The notes: generated by a model not told the origin, from the letters alone. Positions 1-9,301 are shown, counted from the first letter of the stretch. The stretch: DNA of 55,481 nucleotides from Bacteroidetes bacterium GWA2_40_15 (GCA_001768195.1 MENI01000004.1:12022-67502), one strand, 5' to 3'. Numbers and translations: made by a program.

Positions 1-1742
1 CGTGGGAGAAAGTATTACAGACATGTAAGGATTATGGACTCAATACGATAAGGTTTCATTCATGGTGTCCTCCTGAAGCAGCCTTTACTGCAGCCGACAA
101 GATGGGAATATATTTTCATATTGAATGTTCATCGTGGGCAAACCAGGGAACAGCACTTGGAGAGGGAGGGATTATTGATGATTACATTTATAGTGAAGGC
201 GACAGGATACTTGCAGCTTACGGCAACCATCCCTCATTCTGCATGCTGGCCTATGGAAACGAACCTGCAGGCAGCAAACAGAGTGAATACCTTGGTAAGT
301 TGCTAACATACTGGAAAGCAAAGGACAACAGACATCTTTATACCTCTGCGGCAGGGTGGCCATTCATCCCGGAAAATGATTACAACCTATCTCCTGAACC
401 AAGAATTCAGCGCTGGGGTGAAGGACTTAAAAGCATAATCAACGGTGAATCGCCACAGACTATGTTTGATTTTGGCGAATATATTTCAAAATATAAAATT
501 CCGGTTGTTAGTCATGAGATAGGACAGTGGTGTGTTTATCCAGATTTTAAGGAGATTGAAAAATACACAGGTGTTCTTAAAGCCAGGAATTTCGAGATAT
601 TCAGGGAAACCCTTGAAGAAAATAGCATGGGAGATCAGGCTGAGGATTTCCTGATGGCCTCAGGTAAACTGCAGGCATTATGTTATAAAGCAGATATTGA
701 AGCAGCACTGAGAACTCCTGAATTTGCAGGGTTCCATCTGCTTCAGCTTCATGATTTTCCGGGACAGGGAACAGCTCTTGTCGGAATACTTAATCCCTTC
801 TTTGAGTCAAAGGGATATGTAACTCCGGAAGAATTCAGAATGTTCTGCAATTCCACTGTTCCTCTTGCCAGGATGAAGAAAATCATATACAAAAACAATG
901 AGTCATTCAAGGCAGATATCGAAATAGCCCATTTTGGAGGCAGACCGCTGGAAAACCAGAATATCATATGTAAAGTACTCAATCATGCAGGTGAGGTTCT
1001 GTTTTCAAATACCCTGGGCGCTAAGAAAATAGAGATCGGCAATTGCATTCCGGCAGGATCGTTCACGGCAGACCTTACTTCGCTTTCACCAGCGCAGAAA
1101 CTTGTTTTTGAAGTTTCTCTTGAGAATACTCCATATAAGAACAGATGGGATTTCTGGGTCTATCCGGCAAATCAGGAAGTTATCAGTGGAAATGTATTTG
1201 TTACAGACAAGCTTGATTCAGAGGCAGAGATTAAACTTAAGAATGGAGGTTCAGTTCTTCTTCTTTCGTATGGAAAGGTTGCAAAGGGCCATGGTGCTGA
1301 GGTGGCAATAGGTTTTTCAAGCATTTTCTGGAACACAGCCTGGACAAACAATCAACCTCCCCATACCCTGGGAATTCTGTGTGATCCCAAAAATCCGGTT
1401 TTCAGCAGCTTCCCAACCGAATATCACAGCAACTGGCAGTGGTGGGATCCGGTAACACACTCGCAGGTAATGCGGCTCGATGGTTTTCCTGCCTCCTTAA
1501 GGCCTCTGATTCAGCCAATAGATACATGGTTCGAAAACAGGCGGCTCGCACTGGCTTTTGAGGCCAGAAGCGGAGGTGGTAAATTAATGGTATGCAGCAT
1601 AGATATGAGTGATCTTACTGATGAAAGGATAGCTACAAAACAGCTGATGTCCTCATTACTAAATTATATGAACTCATCTTCTTTTGACCCTGGGGCAGAA
1701 GTCGGAATAAGTAAGATCAGGGAATTATTCACGCAAAACTGA
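1..1742 (+). CDS. Glycoside hydrolase family 2-like protein, 5' truncated by window edge
   Basis: The frame is open from the first complete codon (position 3), well before the first ATG at 102, so the gene starts outside the window; about 579 residues are visible. The visible part opens inside a TIM barrel (LNTIRFHSWCPPEAA), followed by a GH2/clan A style acid/base Glu in YGNEPAG (codon at 261) and a probable nucleophile Glu in SHEIGQWC (516-518). A C-terminal beta-rich region follows, with a late segment resembling a sugar-binding domain. Expected role: hydrolysis of a glycosidic bond in a plant or algal polysaccharide; the substrate cannot be read from the sequence. The missing N-terminus would hold the signal peptide and the sugar-binding jelly roll. 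The stop lies 11 bases from that of the convergent aldo/keto reductase gene. Family assignment is fairly sure, specificity unknown. Confidence 0.8.
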   Translation, partial: WEKVLQTCKDYGLNTIRFHSWCPPEAAFTAADKMGIYFHIECSSWANQGTALGEGGIIDDYIYSEGDRILAAYGNHPSFCMLAYGNEPAGSKQSEYLGKLLTYWKAKDNRHLYTSAAGWPFIPENDYNLSPEPRIQRWGEGLKSIINGESPQTMFDFGEYISKYKIPVVSHEIGQWCVYPDFKEIEKYTGVLKARNFEIFRETLEENSMGDQAEDFLMASGKLQALCYKADIEAALRTPEFAGFHLLQLHDFPGQGTALVGILNPFFESKGYVTPEEFRMFCNSTVPLARMKKIIYKNNESFKADIEIAHFGGRPLENQNIICKVLNHAGEVLFSNTLGAKKIEIGNCIPAGSFTADLTSLSPAQKLVFEVSLENTPYKNRWDFWVYPANQEVISGNVFVTDKLDSEAEIKLKNGGSVLLLSYGKVAKGHGAEVAIGFSSIFWNTAWTNNQPPHTLGILCDPKNPVFSSFPTEYHSNWQWWDPVTHSQVMRLDGFPASLRPLIQPIDTWFENRRLALAFEARSGGGKLMVCSIDMSDLTDERIATKQLMSSLLNYMNSSSFDPGAEVGISKIRELFTQN

Positions 1743-1753
1743 ATGTTCTGATC

Positions 1754-2953
1754 TTATGCCTGCATAAGATCCACTTTTCTGCCAACAACTGAAAGGTTTT
1801 CAAGTACCATCTCTTCAGTATACATACCTGCATTCACCGCCGTAATGTCCTGATTCTGAAGAGCCCATAGAAATGCCTTCACCTGCAGCTTCATCTCTTC
1901 AGGAATTATCCGGTTAAGCTTGCTGACCCTCCATTCCGGGACAGGTACCTGGGCCGGATCGTAAGGTGAGGCAACTGCCATAGCTGCCTTCATCGCTATA
2001 AGCCCGATACCTTTTTCCTTTGCTCTTTTCAGAATGTGATCGAGAAAAGCATGATTTATAACATTGTATGCCAGAAGAACCACATCAAAATAATCAAGTT
2101 CTATGGCAGTATTGAGCAGGTCTGCCATGCCATGATGGGTTGAGAAACCCAGGAACCGCACTTTACCCTGCTTTTTCAACTCCCTGAATGTATCTATGAT
2201 AACAGGATTACTGATCTCTTCGGAAGTTGCTGCAGCATGCGGGCAATGCAGCACATCAAAGTAATCGGTACCGACTCTTTTCAGGGATTCGTCAACACTG
2301 GTGATAATCACATTTTTTAACTCAGGGCTGTTTTCAACTCTTTTACCATATTCATCCATCATGGCATTGCTGAGGAAAGCCCCATCCATTTGCTGCTGTT
2401 GCCCCGGCCAGTAAACCATAAAGTATTCAGATTTTTCAATTCCGCATTCCATGCGAAGCCTGTTTGCCTTATTCTGTATCTCCCCCTGCCTGGATGCCGG
2501 AAGTTTATCAAATATCTCCTTGTAAAGCCTGTTTCTTGTTGTGTAAAACGGAGTGACCTTTGTTGCAATGAAAACCTTATCCCTTTTGGAAGGCGTGTCA
2601 AATACCTTTGCCAGTGTTGCTTCTGCAAGACCTCTGTTGTATGCAGGCGCCGTATCGAAAAAATTAATTCCTTTTTCAAATGCAATTTCAACAGGACGCG
2701 TATTATCCGGATTGTTTCTTTCGGTGCCGTAAATCAGTTCGGAAGCCATTAGTCCGGTTCTTCCAAGCTGACGGTAAACCATTCCTTTCTGCCTGTTTCT
2801 CCATTCAGATTTCACCGCGGCAGGGATCTCTGAACCAGTTATTTTCTTATTATCAGGATTTAAGTATTTCAGTACGGGAAATGACAGAGCCACGAGTGAA
2901 CTTTTCTGAAGAAAATTCCGCCTGCTGATTGATTGTGAATATTTATTTTCCAT
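1754..2953 (-). CDS. Tat-exported aldo/keto reductase
   Basis: A 399-residue aldo/keto reductase. The N-terminus carries a twin-arginine signal (SRRNFLQKSSLVALSF, residues 10-25), so the folded enzyme is probably exported. The barrel begins near residue 60 (RQLGRTGLMASELIYG). The usual catalytic tetrad can be seen: Asp100 in FFDTAPAY, Tyr105, Lys132 in IATKV, and a His in LHCPHA (236 or 239). Family members reduce carbonyl groups with NADPH; exported Bacteroidota versions are common in sugar-utilisation loci and often modify sugars or polyols, but this substrate is unknown. It is divergent from the propeller gene at 3044 and convergent with the GH2-like gene. An insertion with several Gln residues (GQQQQMDG, about 184-191) lies in the middle of the protein. 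Confidence 0.85.
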   Translation of the reverse strand: MENKYSQSISRRNFLQKSSLVALSFPVLKYLNPDNKKITGSEIPAAVKSEWRNRQKGMVYRQLGRTGLMASELIYGTERNNPDNTRPVEIAFEKGINFFDTAPAYNRGLAEATLAKVFDTPSKRDKVFIATKVTPFYTTRNRLYKEIFDKLPASRQGEIQNKANRLRMECGIEKSEYFMVYWPGQQQQMDGAFLSNAMMDEYGKRVENSPELKNVIITSVDESLKRVGTDYFDVLHCPHAAATSEEISNPVIIDTFRELKKQGKVRFLGFSTHHGMADLLNTAIELDYFDVVLLAYNVINHAFLDHILKRAKEKGIGLIAMKAAMAVASPYDPAQVPVPEWRVSKLNRIIPEEMKLQVKAFLWALQNQDITAVNAGMYTEEMVLENLSVVGRKVDLMQA

Positions 2954-3043
2954 AAGGAACCTTTTTTGAAGACAATCATCTTGCTAAATATAATACATAA
3001 ATTCCTTATATTTAACAGAATTAACATAAAAAGGTTTATAGTA

Positions 3044-4270
3044 ATGAGGATATTAAAACCATTTATAATCATATTTATGCTATTCCTTTCTTCCGGCATT
3101 ATCGGGGGGCAGGTATATGAATGGAGAGGACCGGACAGGAATGGCATAATACCGGAAACAGGTCTGCTGAAGTCATGGCCTGAAAAGGGACCTGATCTGA
3201 TATGGTCATTCAGGGAGCTTGGCGAGGGTCACACAAGTATTGGACCGGGCAAAGACAGGTTTTTTATAACCGGGTTACAGGATGACACAGGGATTCTTTT
3301 TGCATTTGACTACAATGGCAGGCTTTTGTGGAAGAAGCCTTACGGACCGGAATGGATTGAAAATTATGTCGGGCCGCGATCAACTCCTGTCGTGATAAAT
3401 GACCTGGTATATTTCCAGAGCGGTCATGGAGTAATATATTGCGTTAATGCTATAACAGGAGATAAGGTATGGACGGTTGATATGCAGAAGCGGTTCGGCG
3501 CAAGAAAGATCACCTGGGGACTTGTTGAGAATATGCTGATTGAAGGGGACAGGATCTTTTGTACGCCGGGCGGAATAAAGGATAATGTAGCCTGTCTGAA
3601 CAGGTTTACAGGTGCAACGATATGGACAAATCCTGGTAACAAAAAAGCATCGGCTTACTGCTCATCGATCTATGTCAGGCATAAAAGTGCCGAGCTGATT
3701 GTAACAATGACTGACGGATCAATTATCGGAGTTGATGCAAAGACAGGCCAGTTTTACTGGGATGTTCCTCAGAGCCAGACTTATAAGATACTCGCAAATG
3801 TGCCTTTGTTCTCAGACGGGGTAATTTACTGTGCAAGTGAAAATGAAACGGCAAATAATGGCCTTGTAGCATTGAAACTGTCTGACGATGGCAAAAAGGT
3901 TACTCAGCTATGGAGGAACAGGGAATTCAAAAACCTGATGGAGGGCTTTATTCTGAGAGACGGTCTGATTTATGGTTCGGTTTATGAAGGCAACAGATGG
4001 CTATGTGTTGATATTAAAGATGGTAAAACCCTCCATACATTCAATAAGTTCGGTGATGGCAGCATACTGCTTGCCGACGGACTATTCTATTGTTACAGCA
4101 AAAGAGGTGAGATGGCCCTGATGACCGCTGACAGGAACTCATTCAATATTATCAGCCGTTTCAGGATCCCTATGGGTGAAGGTCCGCATTTTTCTCATCC
4201 GGTCATTTACAACGGGCGATTATATGTGAGGCATGGGAATGCGTTGATGGTGTATAAGATAAAGGCGTAA
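3044..4270 (+). CDS. PQQ-like beta-propeller repeat protein, secreted
   Basis: I prefer the ATG at 3044 over an in-frame one at 2966, because it gives a clean signal peptide (MRILKPFIIIFMLFLSSG, cleaved near GGQ); the earlier start would add 26 AT-rich residues. The mature protein opens with YEWRGPDRNGIIPETG, typical of the PQQ-binding-like propeller family, and continues with repeated blades of the type LFAFDYNGRLLWKKP, VYCVNAITGDKVWTV and LVALKLSDDGKKVTQLW. Such proteins act outside the cytoplasm as scaffolds or possible dehydrogenase-like proteins; the cofactor and reaction cannot be inferred. The final codons (ATA AAG GCG TAA) lie inside the first unit of an octamer tandem repeat that extends downstream. 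Confidence 0.8.
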   Translation: MRILKPFIIIFMLFLSSGIIGGQVYEWRGPDRNGIIPETGLLKSWPEKGPDLIWSFRELGEGHTSIGPGKDRFFITGLQDDTGILFAFDYNGRLLWKKPYGPEWIENYVGPRSTPVVINDLVYFQSGHGVIYCVNAITGDKVWTVDMQKRFGARKITWGLVENMLIEGDRIFCTPGGIKDNVACLNRFTGATIWTNPGNKKASAYCSSIYVRHKSAELIVTMTDGSIIGVDAKTGQFYWDVPQSQTYKILANVPLFSDGVIYCASENETANNGLVALKLSDDGKKVTQLWRNREFKNLMEGFILRDGLIYGSVYEGNRWLCVDIKDGKTLHTFNKFGDGSILLADGLFYCYSKRGEMALMTADRNSFNIISRFRIPMGEGPHFSHPVIYNGRLYVRHGNALMVYKIKA

Positions 4271-4343
4271 AGGCGTAAGGGCGTAAGGGCACAAGGGCGC
4301 AACGGCACAAGAGCGCAACGGCACAAGGGCGCATCGGCGCACT
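4264..4343 (+). repeat. Tandem octamer repeat, about 10 units of GGCGCAAG type
   Basis: Ten consecutive 8-base units read GGCGTAAA, GGCGTAAG (twice), GGCACAAG, GGCGCAAC, GGCACAAG, AGCGCAAC, GGCACAAG, GGCGCATC and GGCGCACT. The first unit contains the stop codon of the propeller gene. A related but shorter array follows the next stop codon on this strand (7989-8034), and a heptamer form lies at 32198-32228. Confidence 0.85.
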
Positions 4344-4389
4344 GTGTACGCCGAAGATAAAAGTGAGTAGTATTGTTAAATTCAACAAA

Positions 4390-6822
4390 ATGAACAGGAT
4401 AATACTCTTTTCCTTAACAGTTCTTATTCTGGGAGGTTGCAAGAAATCAGGATCTGATCCGGATCACTTCTCCTCCTTCGACAGGGCAAAACTGCACCCT
4501 GTTACAATGGACAAACCCGCCATCGGTTTTTTTGACGGGGCGCTTCTGGGAAACGGAGGGATGGGTGCAGTTGTGACCACAAGACCGGACGCTATTGTGA
4601 TATATTTCGGACATAACAATGTTTGGGATATCCGCGTAGCCGAGGACAACAGGGATAAGGTAAAGACATTTGATTATGTATTTAAGAAGGTAAGCGCCAT
4701 ACCCGATACTCTTGCGCTTCTTACAGATGATCCGTGGTATGCTGAATACAGCGCTATGGCAGCTGAGAATTACAGGAAACCTTATCCGCGTCCCTTTCCC
4801 TGCGGTACCGTTTTACTGGGCTTTGACCTGCGTAATGCTGAACTTCTGGGACATTCCCTGGATATCTCAACCGGATTGTGTGAAGTTTCACTCCTTACAA
4901 GTGAAGGGAAGAAAATAAAGTTTCAGGTCTTTACCGATATGACCGGTGATAAACTCCGGATGAAGCTTGTTGATGAAAGCGGCAACCCGGTCAGGAATAT
5001 ATTCGACCGGGTGCGCGTAATGCCCGACCCTTCAACTCCAAAAGAATTTCCTCTCTACAAGGCCACTGAAGATCTTCCCGGGGGTACTCTTTCGTTCCGG
5101 CAGGTGATGCCTTACCAGGAGCCCGGTAAATATGATCCGGAGAAAGGTCATCCGAAGGACAAGGCATTTTCACTCACATTAAGGGTGAACTCACCTCTTG
5201 TCAAAACCTCCCGTATAAACTGGGACGGCAATATGGAGATGATGGGAAAACTGGAGGGTACGCTTGAGGAAAAGGAGAGTTTTAACGGATATGTTTCACT
5301 TGATGAGGGATTGAATTCCTTTTTGGAGATGAACCCCGGGAATTACGGCATCCCTTCCGTAAAAGATTTTGATATCTCACGTGAAGCATCCACAAACATA
5401 TGGAAGGAATACTGGAACAAATCGGGTGTTGTGCTTAATGATGAGTTCCTTGAAAGGATATGGTATAATAACCTCTATTTCTTTAATTGTGCTGTTAAAG
5501 AGGGAGTTAATACTCCAGGCCTGTTTGCTAACTGGAGCTATAATGACATAGGTACCGCATGGCATGGCGATTATCACATGAATTATAATACACAGCAGCC
5601 TTTCTGGTTGACTTTCTCCAGCAATCATCTTGAGAAAAATCTGTCGTATGTCAGCCTGATCGAATTCCTGATGGATGTAAGCCGCAGGTGGGCAAAGGAG
5701 TATTACAATCTTCCTGGGGCCTATTTCCCTCACACCGGTTATCCTGTCGACATGACAATGAATCCGTATCCTGTACCTCACTGGGGATGGGAGATATGTG
5801 AAACACCATGGGCCGTACAGGGTTTGTGGTGGCATTATCTCTATTCGGGGGATGAGGATTTTCTCAGAAACCGTGGATTTCAACCAATCAAAGAGGCTGT
5901 GGAGTTCCTGGTAGCTTATATGAAGCGACCGGAGGCAAGAGGTCCGCAGTGGAATGACGACAAATACCATATCTTCCCGACTATTCCTCCTGAATTGTAT
6001 GCACTCAGGCCGGGGTTTAAATACAACTATGATTGTACTGTGGACCTGACCCTTGTTAGATTCATTTTCAATGCATTTGAAAAAGCTGTAAATGTGCTTG
6101 GCCTGCAGGAACAGGAACGTTATCTGGTTGCTGATGTAAAAGATATTCTCAGCCATTATCCTGATTATCCCACAGTTGAATCGGAGAAATACGGAAAGGT
6201 AATAGTCTCAGTGCCAGGAGAACACAGCCAGGTAGTTTATAATGTACCCAGTGCACTCATTACTGTTTTCCCCGGGGAGGATCATGGCCTGCACTCTGAC
6301 CCGGCAACTCTTGAACTTGTGAAGAACACATTTCTTAACCAGCAGAATGAAGGTGGCAATGACCTTGTATTCAAGAACCTGCAGGCAGCAAGGATTGGAA
6401 TGCTTGATATTGAAAAATTCAAAAGGCAGATAAACTATTGCCTGCTGCCGAACGGAACTGCATCGGACCGTGCAATACAGGTCCATGGGAGGTATAACGA
6501 TTTTAGTAATTATGGCTTTATGGAACATATGGGTGTCTGGTTTGAGAATTTTGCTCTTCCTGTTGTCATTAATGAATGCCTGATGCAGAGTTATAGCGGG
6601 GAGATAAGGTTGTTTCCCAACTGGCCTCCCGAAAAAGATGCAGAGTTCCACAATCTGAGGGCTGCAGGAGCTTTCCTGGTAAGTGCCCGGTTGAGGAATG
6701 GCAAAATAGAAAATGTCAGAATAATAAGTGAAGCAGGAAATAAACTCATTCTTAAGTCCCGGTCAGAGGTAATTGTCCGTGACACCAAAAGAGGGGAGAA
6801 GATCTTTATTAAATCATTCTGA
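4390..6822 (+). CDS. GH95-like glycoside hydrolase lipoprotein
   Basis: The start at 4390 gives a classic lipoprotein signal (MNRIILFSLTVLILGGC, lipobox LGGC); an in-frame ATG at 4363 would put nine extra residues before it. About 810 residues. The N-terminal part has FFDGALLGNGGMGAVV, the N-domain motif of clan GH-L enzymes (GH95 and relatives). The (alpha/alpha)6-barrel region has GLFANWSYNDIGTAWHGDYH then MNYNTQQPFW, near residues 377-406, which matches the GH95 pattern of W..DYHxNxNxQxxxW. GH95 enzymes release alpha-L-fucose or alpha-L-galactose; here the family is likely but the sugar is not certain. Probably anchored in a cell-envelope membrane. Only one base separates the stop from the next start, suggesting co-transcription with the following gene. 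Confidence 0.75.
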   Translation: MNRIILFSLTVLILGGCKKSGSDPDHFSSFDRAKLHPVTMDKPAIGFFDGALLGNGGMGAVVTTRPDAIVIYFGHNNVWDIRVAEDNRDKVKTFDYVFKKVSAIPDTLALLTDDPWYAEYSAMAAENYRKPYPRPFPCGTVLLGFDLRNAELLGHSLDISTGLCEVSLLTSEGKKIKFQVFTDMTGDKLRMKLVDESGNPVRNIFDRVRVMPDPSTPKEFPLYKATEDLPGGTLSFRQVMPYQEPGKYDPEKGHPKDKAFSLTLRVNSPLVKTSRINWDGNMEMMGKLEGTLEEKESFNGYVSLDEGLNSFLEMNPGNYGIPSVKDFDISREASTNIWKEYWNKSGVVLNDEFLERIWYNNLYFFNCAVKEGVNTPGLFANWSYNDIGTAWHGDYHMNYNTQQPFWLTFSSNHLEKNLSYVSLIEFLMDVSRRWAKEYYNLPGAYFPHTGYPVDMTMNPYPVPHWGWEICETPWAVQGLWWHYLYSGDEDFLRNRGFQPIKEAVEFLVAYMKRPEARGPQWNDDKYHIFPTIPPELYALRPGFKYNYDCTVDLTLVRFIFNAFEKAVNVLGLQEQERYLVADVKDILSHYPDYPTVESEKYGKVIVSVPGEHSQVVYNVPSALITVFPGEDHGLHSDPATLELVKNTFLNQQNEGGNDLVFKNLQAARIGMLDIEKFKRQINYCLLPNGTASDRAIQVHGRYNDFSNYGFMEHMGVWFENFALPVVINECLMQSYSGEIRLFPNWPPEKDAEFHNLRAAGAFLVSARLRNGKIENVRIISEAGNKLILKSRSEVIVRDTKRGEKIFIKSF

Positions 6823-6823
6823 T

Positions 6824-7987
6824 ATGAACCGTACCGTAAACTGCCTTGCCAAGCTTGAAAGGATGAACAAAGCGCTAAACCATCAGGAACCGGACAGGGT
6901 TCCTATAAGCGATTTCTTCTGGGGTAGCTTTTTAAGCAGGTGGAGAAAAGAACTGGATCTGCCTGAAGATACCAATCCATATTATTACTATGATCTCGAC
7001 TGGATTGTAACAACTCCCAACATGGATCCCTTTATCCGTCCGTTTGAGACTGTTCGCGAAAACAATATGGAGATTGTGATCAAAACCGGATTCCTGGCAA
7101 CGATCAGGAAGAGATTCGATTTTCCCATGCCGGAATGGATATCCTTTGATACAGATACAATTGAAAAACTGGAAACTCTTGTATTTGATGATGCGGCTGA
7201 TCCCAGACGTTTTTTATTATCGGGCGATAACCAGATTGCCGGAGTCGGCGATGGCTTTGAAAGAAACTCTCCACCCTGGATTGATACCGTAAAGAAATTG
7301 TATCCCGAATTTCCAGTTTACGGAAGCATAATTGAATGTTCGGAATGTCTTACAAGACTGATTGGTCAGGAAAATTTCCTCTTCTGGATAGGAATGTACC
7401 CTGAGAGGCTTGGCGCAGTGATCAACAGGATCGGCCAGTTTTATCTCGACTGTACAAAGGCACAGATAAAAGCGGCTGAAGGACTCCTCGATGGATTTGT
7501 GATTTGGGGTGATGTGGCTTACAAGCAATCGATGCTTTTTGATCCGGAATACTGGCGCCAATATTTCCGGCCATGGGTAAAAGAGATGATCGATGAATGC
7601 CATCGCAATAATCTTCCTGTCATCTATCATGGCTGCGGAAATGTAAATGCCATCCTTGAGGATTTTGCAGATATGGGTCTTGATGCATACAATCCTCTTG
7701 AGGTTAAAGCAGAAATGGATGCCATAAAGTTGAAGAGGCTCTACAGGAACAGGATAGGATATTGCGGAAATAACGATATCCTGATATGGGAAACCAATGA
7801 TCTTGAGCTTATTAAACGGGAGACACTTAAGAAGCTGAATGCAGCCAAGGGCGGAGGATTTATCTTCCAGTCTGACCATTCTGTTTCAAGCTCGGTATCA
7901 GGAAAGACATATGATTATATTGTGAAGCTGGTAAGGGAATACGGTAAGTATCCATTGAATCTTGGAGAGTATGATATTGAAATGTAA
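6824..7987 (+). CDS. Uroporphyrinogen decarboxylase (URO-D) family protein
   Basis: A cytoplasmic protein of 387 residues; the ATG at 6824 directly follows the GH95-like stop (TGA T ATG). The opening motif ERMNKALNHQEPDRVPISDF is typical of the URO-D/methyltransferase superfamily. The barrel contains YHGCGN, an HxC zinc-ligand pattern like that of methylcobamide:CoM methyltransferases, and IGYCGN near the end. Where those methyltransferases have a third Cys ligand, this protein reads FQSDHSV, so a metal site would need a different third ligand. True haem-pathway HemE is unlikely, given the setting among glycoside hydrolases and the poor fit to HemE motifs. Probably a small-molecule methyl- or carboxyl-transfer enzyme linked to breakdown of a modified sugar; this is inference. 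Confidence 0.75.
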   Translation: MNRTVNCLAKLERMNKALNHQEPDRVPISDFFWGSFLSRWRKELDLPEDTNPYYYYDLDWIVTTPNMDPFIRPFETVRENNMEIVIKTGFLATIRKRFDFPMPEWISFDTDTIEKLETLVFDDAADPRRFLLSGDNQIAGVGDGFERNSPPWIDTVKKLYPEFPVYGSIIECSECLTRLIGQENFLFWIGMYPERLGAVINRIGQFYLDCTKAQIKAAEGLLDGFVIWGDVAYKQSMLFDPEYWRQYFRPWVKEMIDECHRNNLPVIYHGCGNVNAILEDFADMGLDAYNPLEVKAEMDAIKLKRLYRNRIGYCGNNDILIWETNDLELIKRETLKKLNAAKGGGFIFQSDHSVSSSVSGKTYDYIVKLVREYGKYPLNLGEYDIEM

Positions 7988-7988
7988 C

Positions 7989-8034
7989 GGCGCATCGGCA
8001 CAACGGCTCAATGGCGCAGGGCACAGGGCGCAGG
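7989..8034 (+). repeat. Tandem octamer/heptamer repeat (GGCGCATC to GGCGCAG units)
   Basis: It begins two bases after the URO-D-family stop codon. Units: GGCGCATC, GGCACAAC, GGCTCAAT, then heptamers GGCGCAG, GGCACAG, GGCGCAG. Same sequence class as 4264-4343, and followed at once by the hairpin repeat at 8041. Confidence 0.8.
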
Positions 8035-8040
8035 GATTTT

Positions 8041-8076
8041 GGATCCCCTCCTGGGAGGGGCTAGGGGTGGGTTAAG
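8041..8076. repeat. Solo palindromic repeat CCCCTCCTGGGAGGGG plus GGGGTGGGTT tail
   Basis: A perfect-stem hairpin (8045-8060) is followed by CTAGGGGTGGGTTAAG. An inverted near-copy lies at 32144-32176, also next to a GGCGCAG heptamer array. The design (C/G-rich hairpin then GGGGTGG-TT) resembles the arms of the DUF559 elements at 22428-24063 and 27423-28154. The rest of the spacer up to 8118 is AT-rich, with no other clear signal. Confidence 0.7.
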
Positions 8077-8118
8077 TCAATAGAAGACAAAAGACAAAAA
8101 TCACAAAATATAAGTATA

Positions 8119-9246
8119 ATGAAAAGGAGAGAATTTCTTAAATACTCGGCTGCTGCAGGAACACTTGCGTTAATAAATAGCAGTTGCTTATCGGGTAAAT
8201 CAGATGTTCAGCAAACGGACATTAGTTATAACACACTACCTCTGTGGAAGGGCTTTAATCTGCAGGAGAAATTTACGCATAAGCCTGATGAATGGATGGA
8301 TATTGCACCTGAATGGGGAGCTAATAATGAACCTTTCAGGGAATCTGATTTTGCAGCAATCCGTGATCTGGGATTTAATTTTGTCAGATTACCCATGAGT
8401 TATAAATGCTGGTGCGATGAAAACGACTGGTATAAACTGACTGAAAAACATCTTAAGGAGATTGATCAGGCTATGGAATGGGGGAAGCAATATGGTCTCC
8501 ATGTTTGTATCAACTTCCACCGCTCTCCCGGGTATACAATAAATGATGTTGTGTTCAAGCCCGAGTATAAGGAGAAAACAAGTATATGGGATGATGAGGA
8601 GACCCTGAAAGCATGTGCATTTCACTGGAAGCATTTTGCAGAAAGGTATAAAGGTATACCCAATAACAGGGTGAGCTTTAATCTGTTTAACGAACCAATG
8701 GGCACAACTGAAGAGAAACACGACAAGGTCATTCGATATCTGGTAAATGAGATCAGATCGGTTGATCCTGGCCGTCTCATAGCAATTGACGGATATAATT
8801 TCAGACCAAGCACAACCCTTACCGACCTGAAGATAGCTCAGTGTGCAAGAGGTTATACTCCTGGTGTAGTTACACATTACAAAGCCGCATGGGCATTTTC
8901 CCCATTAAATACCATTCCCACCTGGCCAATGAAGGATAATAATGGCGAGCTATGGGACAGATCGAGACTTGTAAAACACTTCAAACCATGGAAAGATATT
9001 GAAAGCAGAGGCATAGGAGTTTATGTAGGTGAATTCGGGGTTTATAACCAGACACCTCATGATGTGACACTGGCTTTTCTGAAGGATAACCTGGAGATAT
9101 GGAAAGAAAATAATTGGGGTTACGCAATGTGGTGTTTCAGAGGATCTTTCGGTGTTGCCGACAGCGGACGAAGTGATGTAAAATATGAGAATTACAAGGG
9201 GATGAAACTCGACAGGAGAATGGTCGAGTTGCTGAAATCCAATTGA
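8119..9246 (+). CDS. Cellulase-family (GH5) glycoside hydrolase, exported
   Basis: A protein of 375 residues with a Tat-like leader (MKRREFLKYSAAAGTLALI) and a Cys shortly after (SSCLSG), so it may be an exported lipoprotein. The TIM barrel follows: GFNLQE at the barrel entry, FVRLPMSY, CINFHRSPG, then FNLFNEPMG with the acid/base Glu at about residue 192, and VGEFGVYN with the nucleophile Glu near residue 305. These are the two hallmarks of GH5. A late Trp-rich segment (GYAMWCFRGSFG) fits the end of the GH5 barrel. Substrate could be beta-glucan, mannan or another beta-linked glycan; not decidable here. The gene stands alone between two repeat-rich spacers. Confidence 0.85.
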   Translation: MKRREFLKYSAAAGTLALINSSCLSGKSDVQQTDISYNTLPLWKGFNLQEKFTHKPDEWMDIAPEWGANNEPFRESDFAAIRDLGFNFVRLPMSYKCWCDENDWYKLTEKHLKEIDQAMEWGKQYGLHVCINFHRSPGYTINDVVFKPEYKEKTSIWDDEETLKACAFHWKHFAERYKGIPNNRVSFNLFNEPMGTTEEKHDKVIRYLVNEIRSVDPGRLIAIDGYNFRPSTTLTDLKIAQCARGYTPGVVTHYKAAWAFSPLNTIPTWPMKDNNGELWDRSRLVKHFKPWKDIESRGIGVYVGEFGVYNQTPHDVTLAFLKDNLEIWKENNWGYAMWCFRGSFGVADSGRSDVKYENYKGMKLDRRMVELLKSN

Positions 9247-9301
9247 TATCAAATTAAATAATGCGGGCGTCTAAAGGAGAATAGTCCTGCCGCGATTTAA
9301 G

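Noticed and set aside
5377-6156. Long minus-strand frame of 259 codons
   Set aside because: Fully antisense to the GH95-like gene, with no signal peptide, domain or own promoter; a shadow frame.
6824-7987. hemE (haem biosynthesis)
   Set aside because: The family is right at superfamily level, but the HxC motif and genomic setting fit the methyltransferase-like branch better; no other haem gene nearby.
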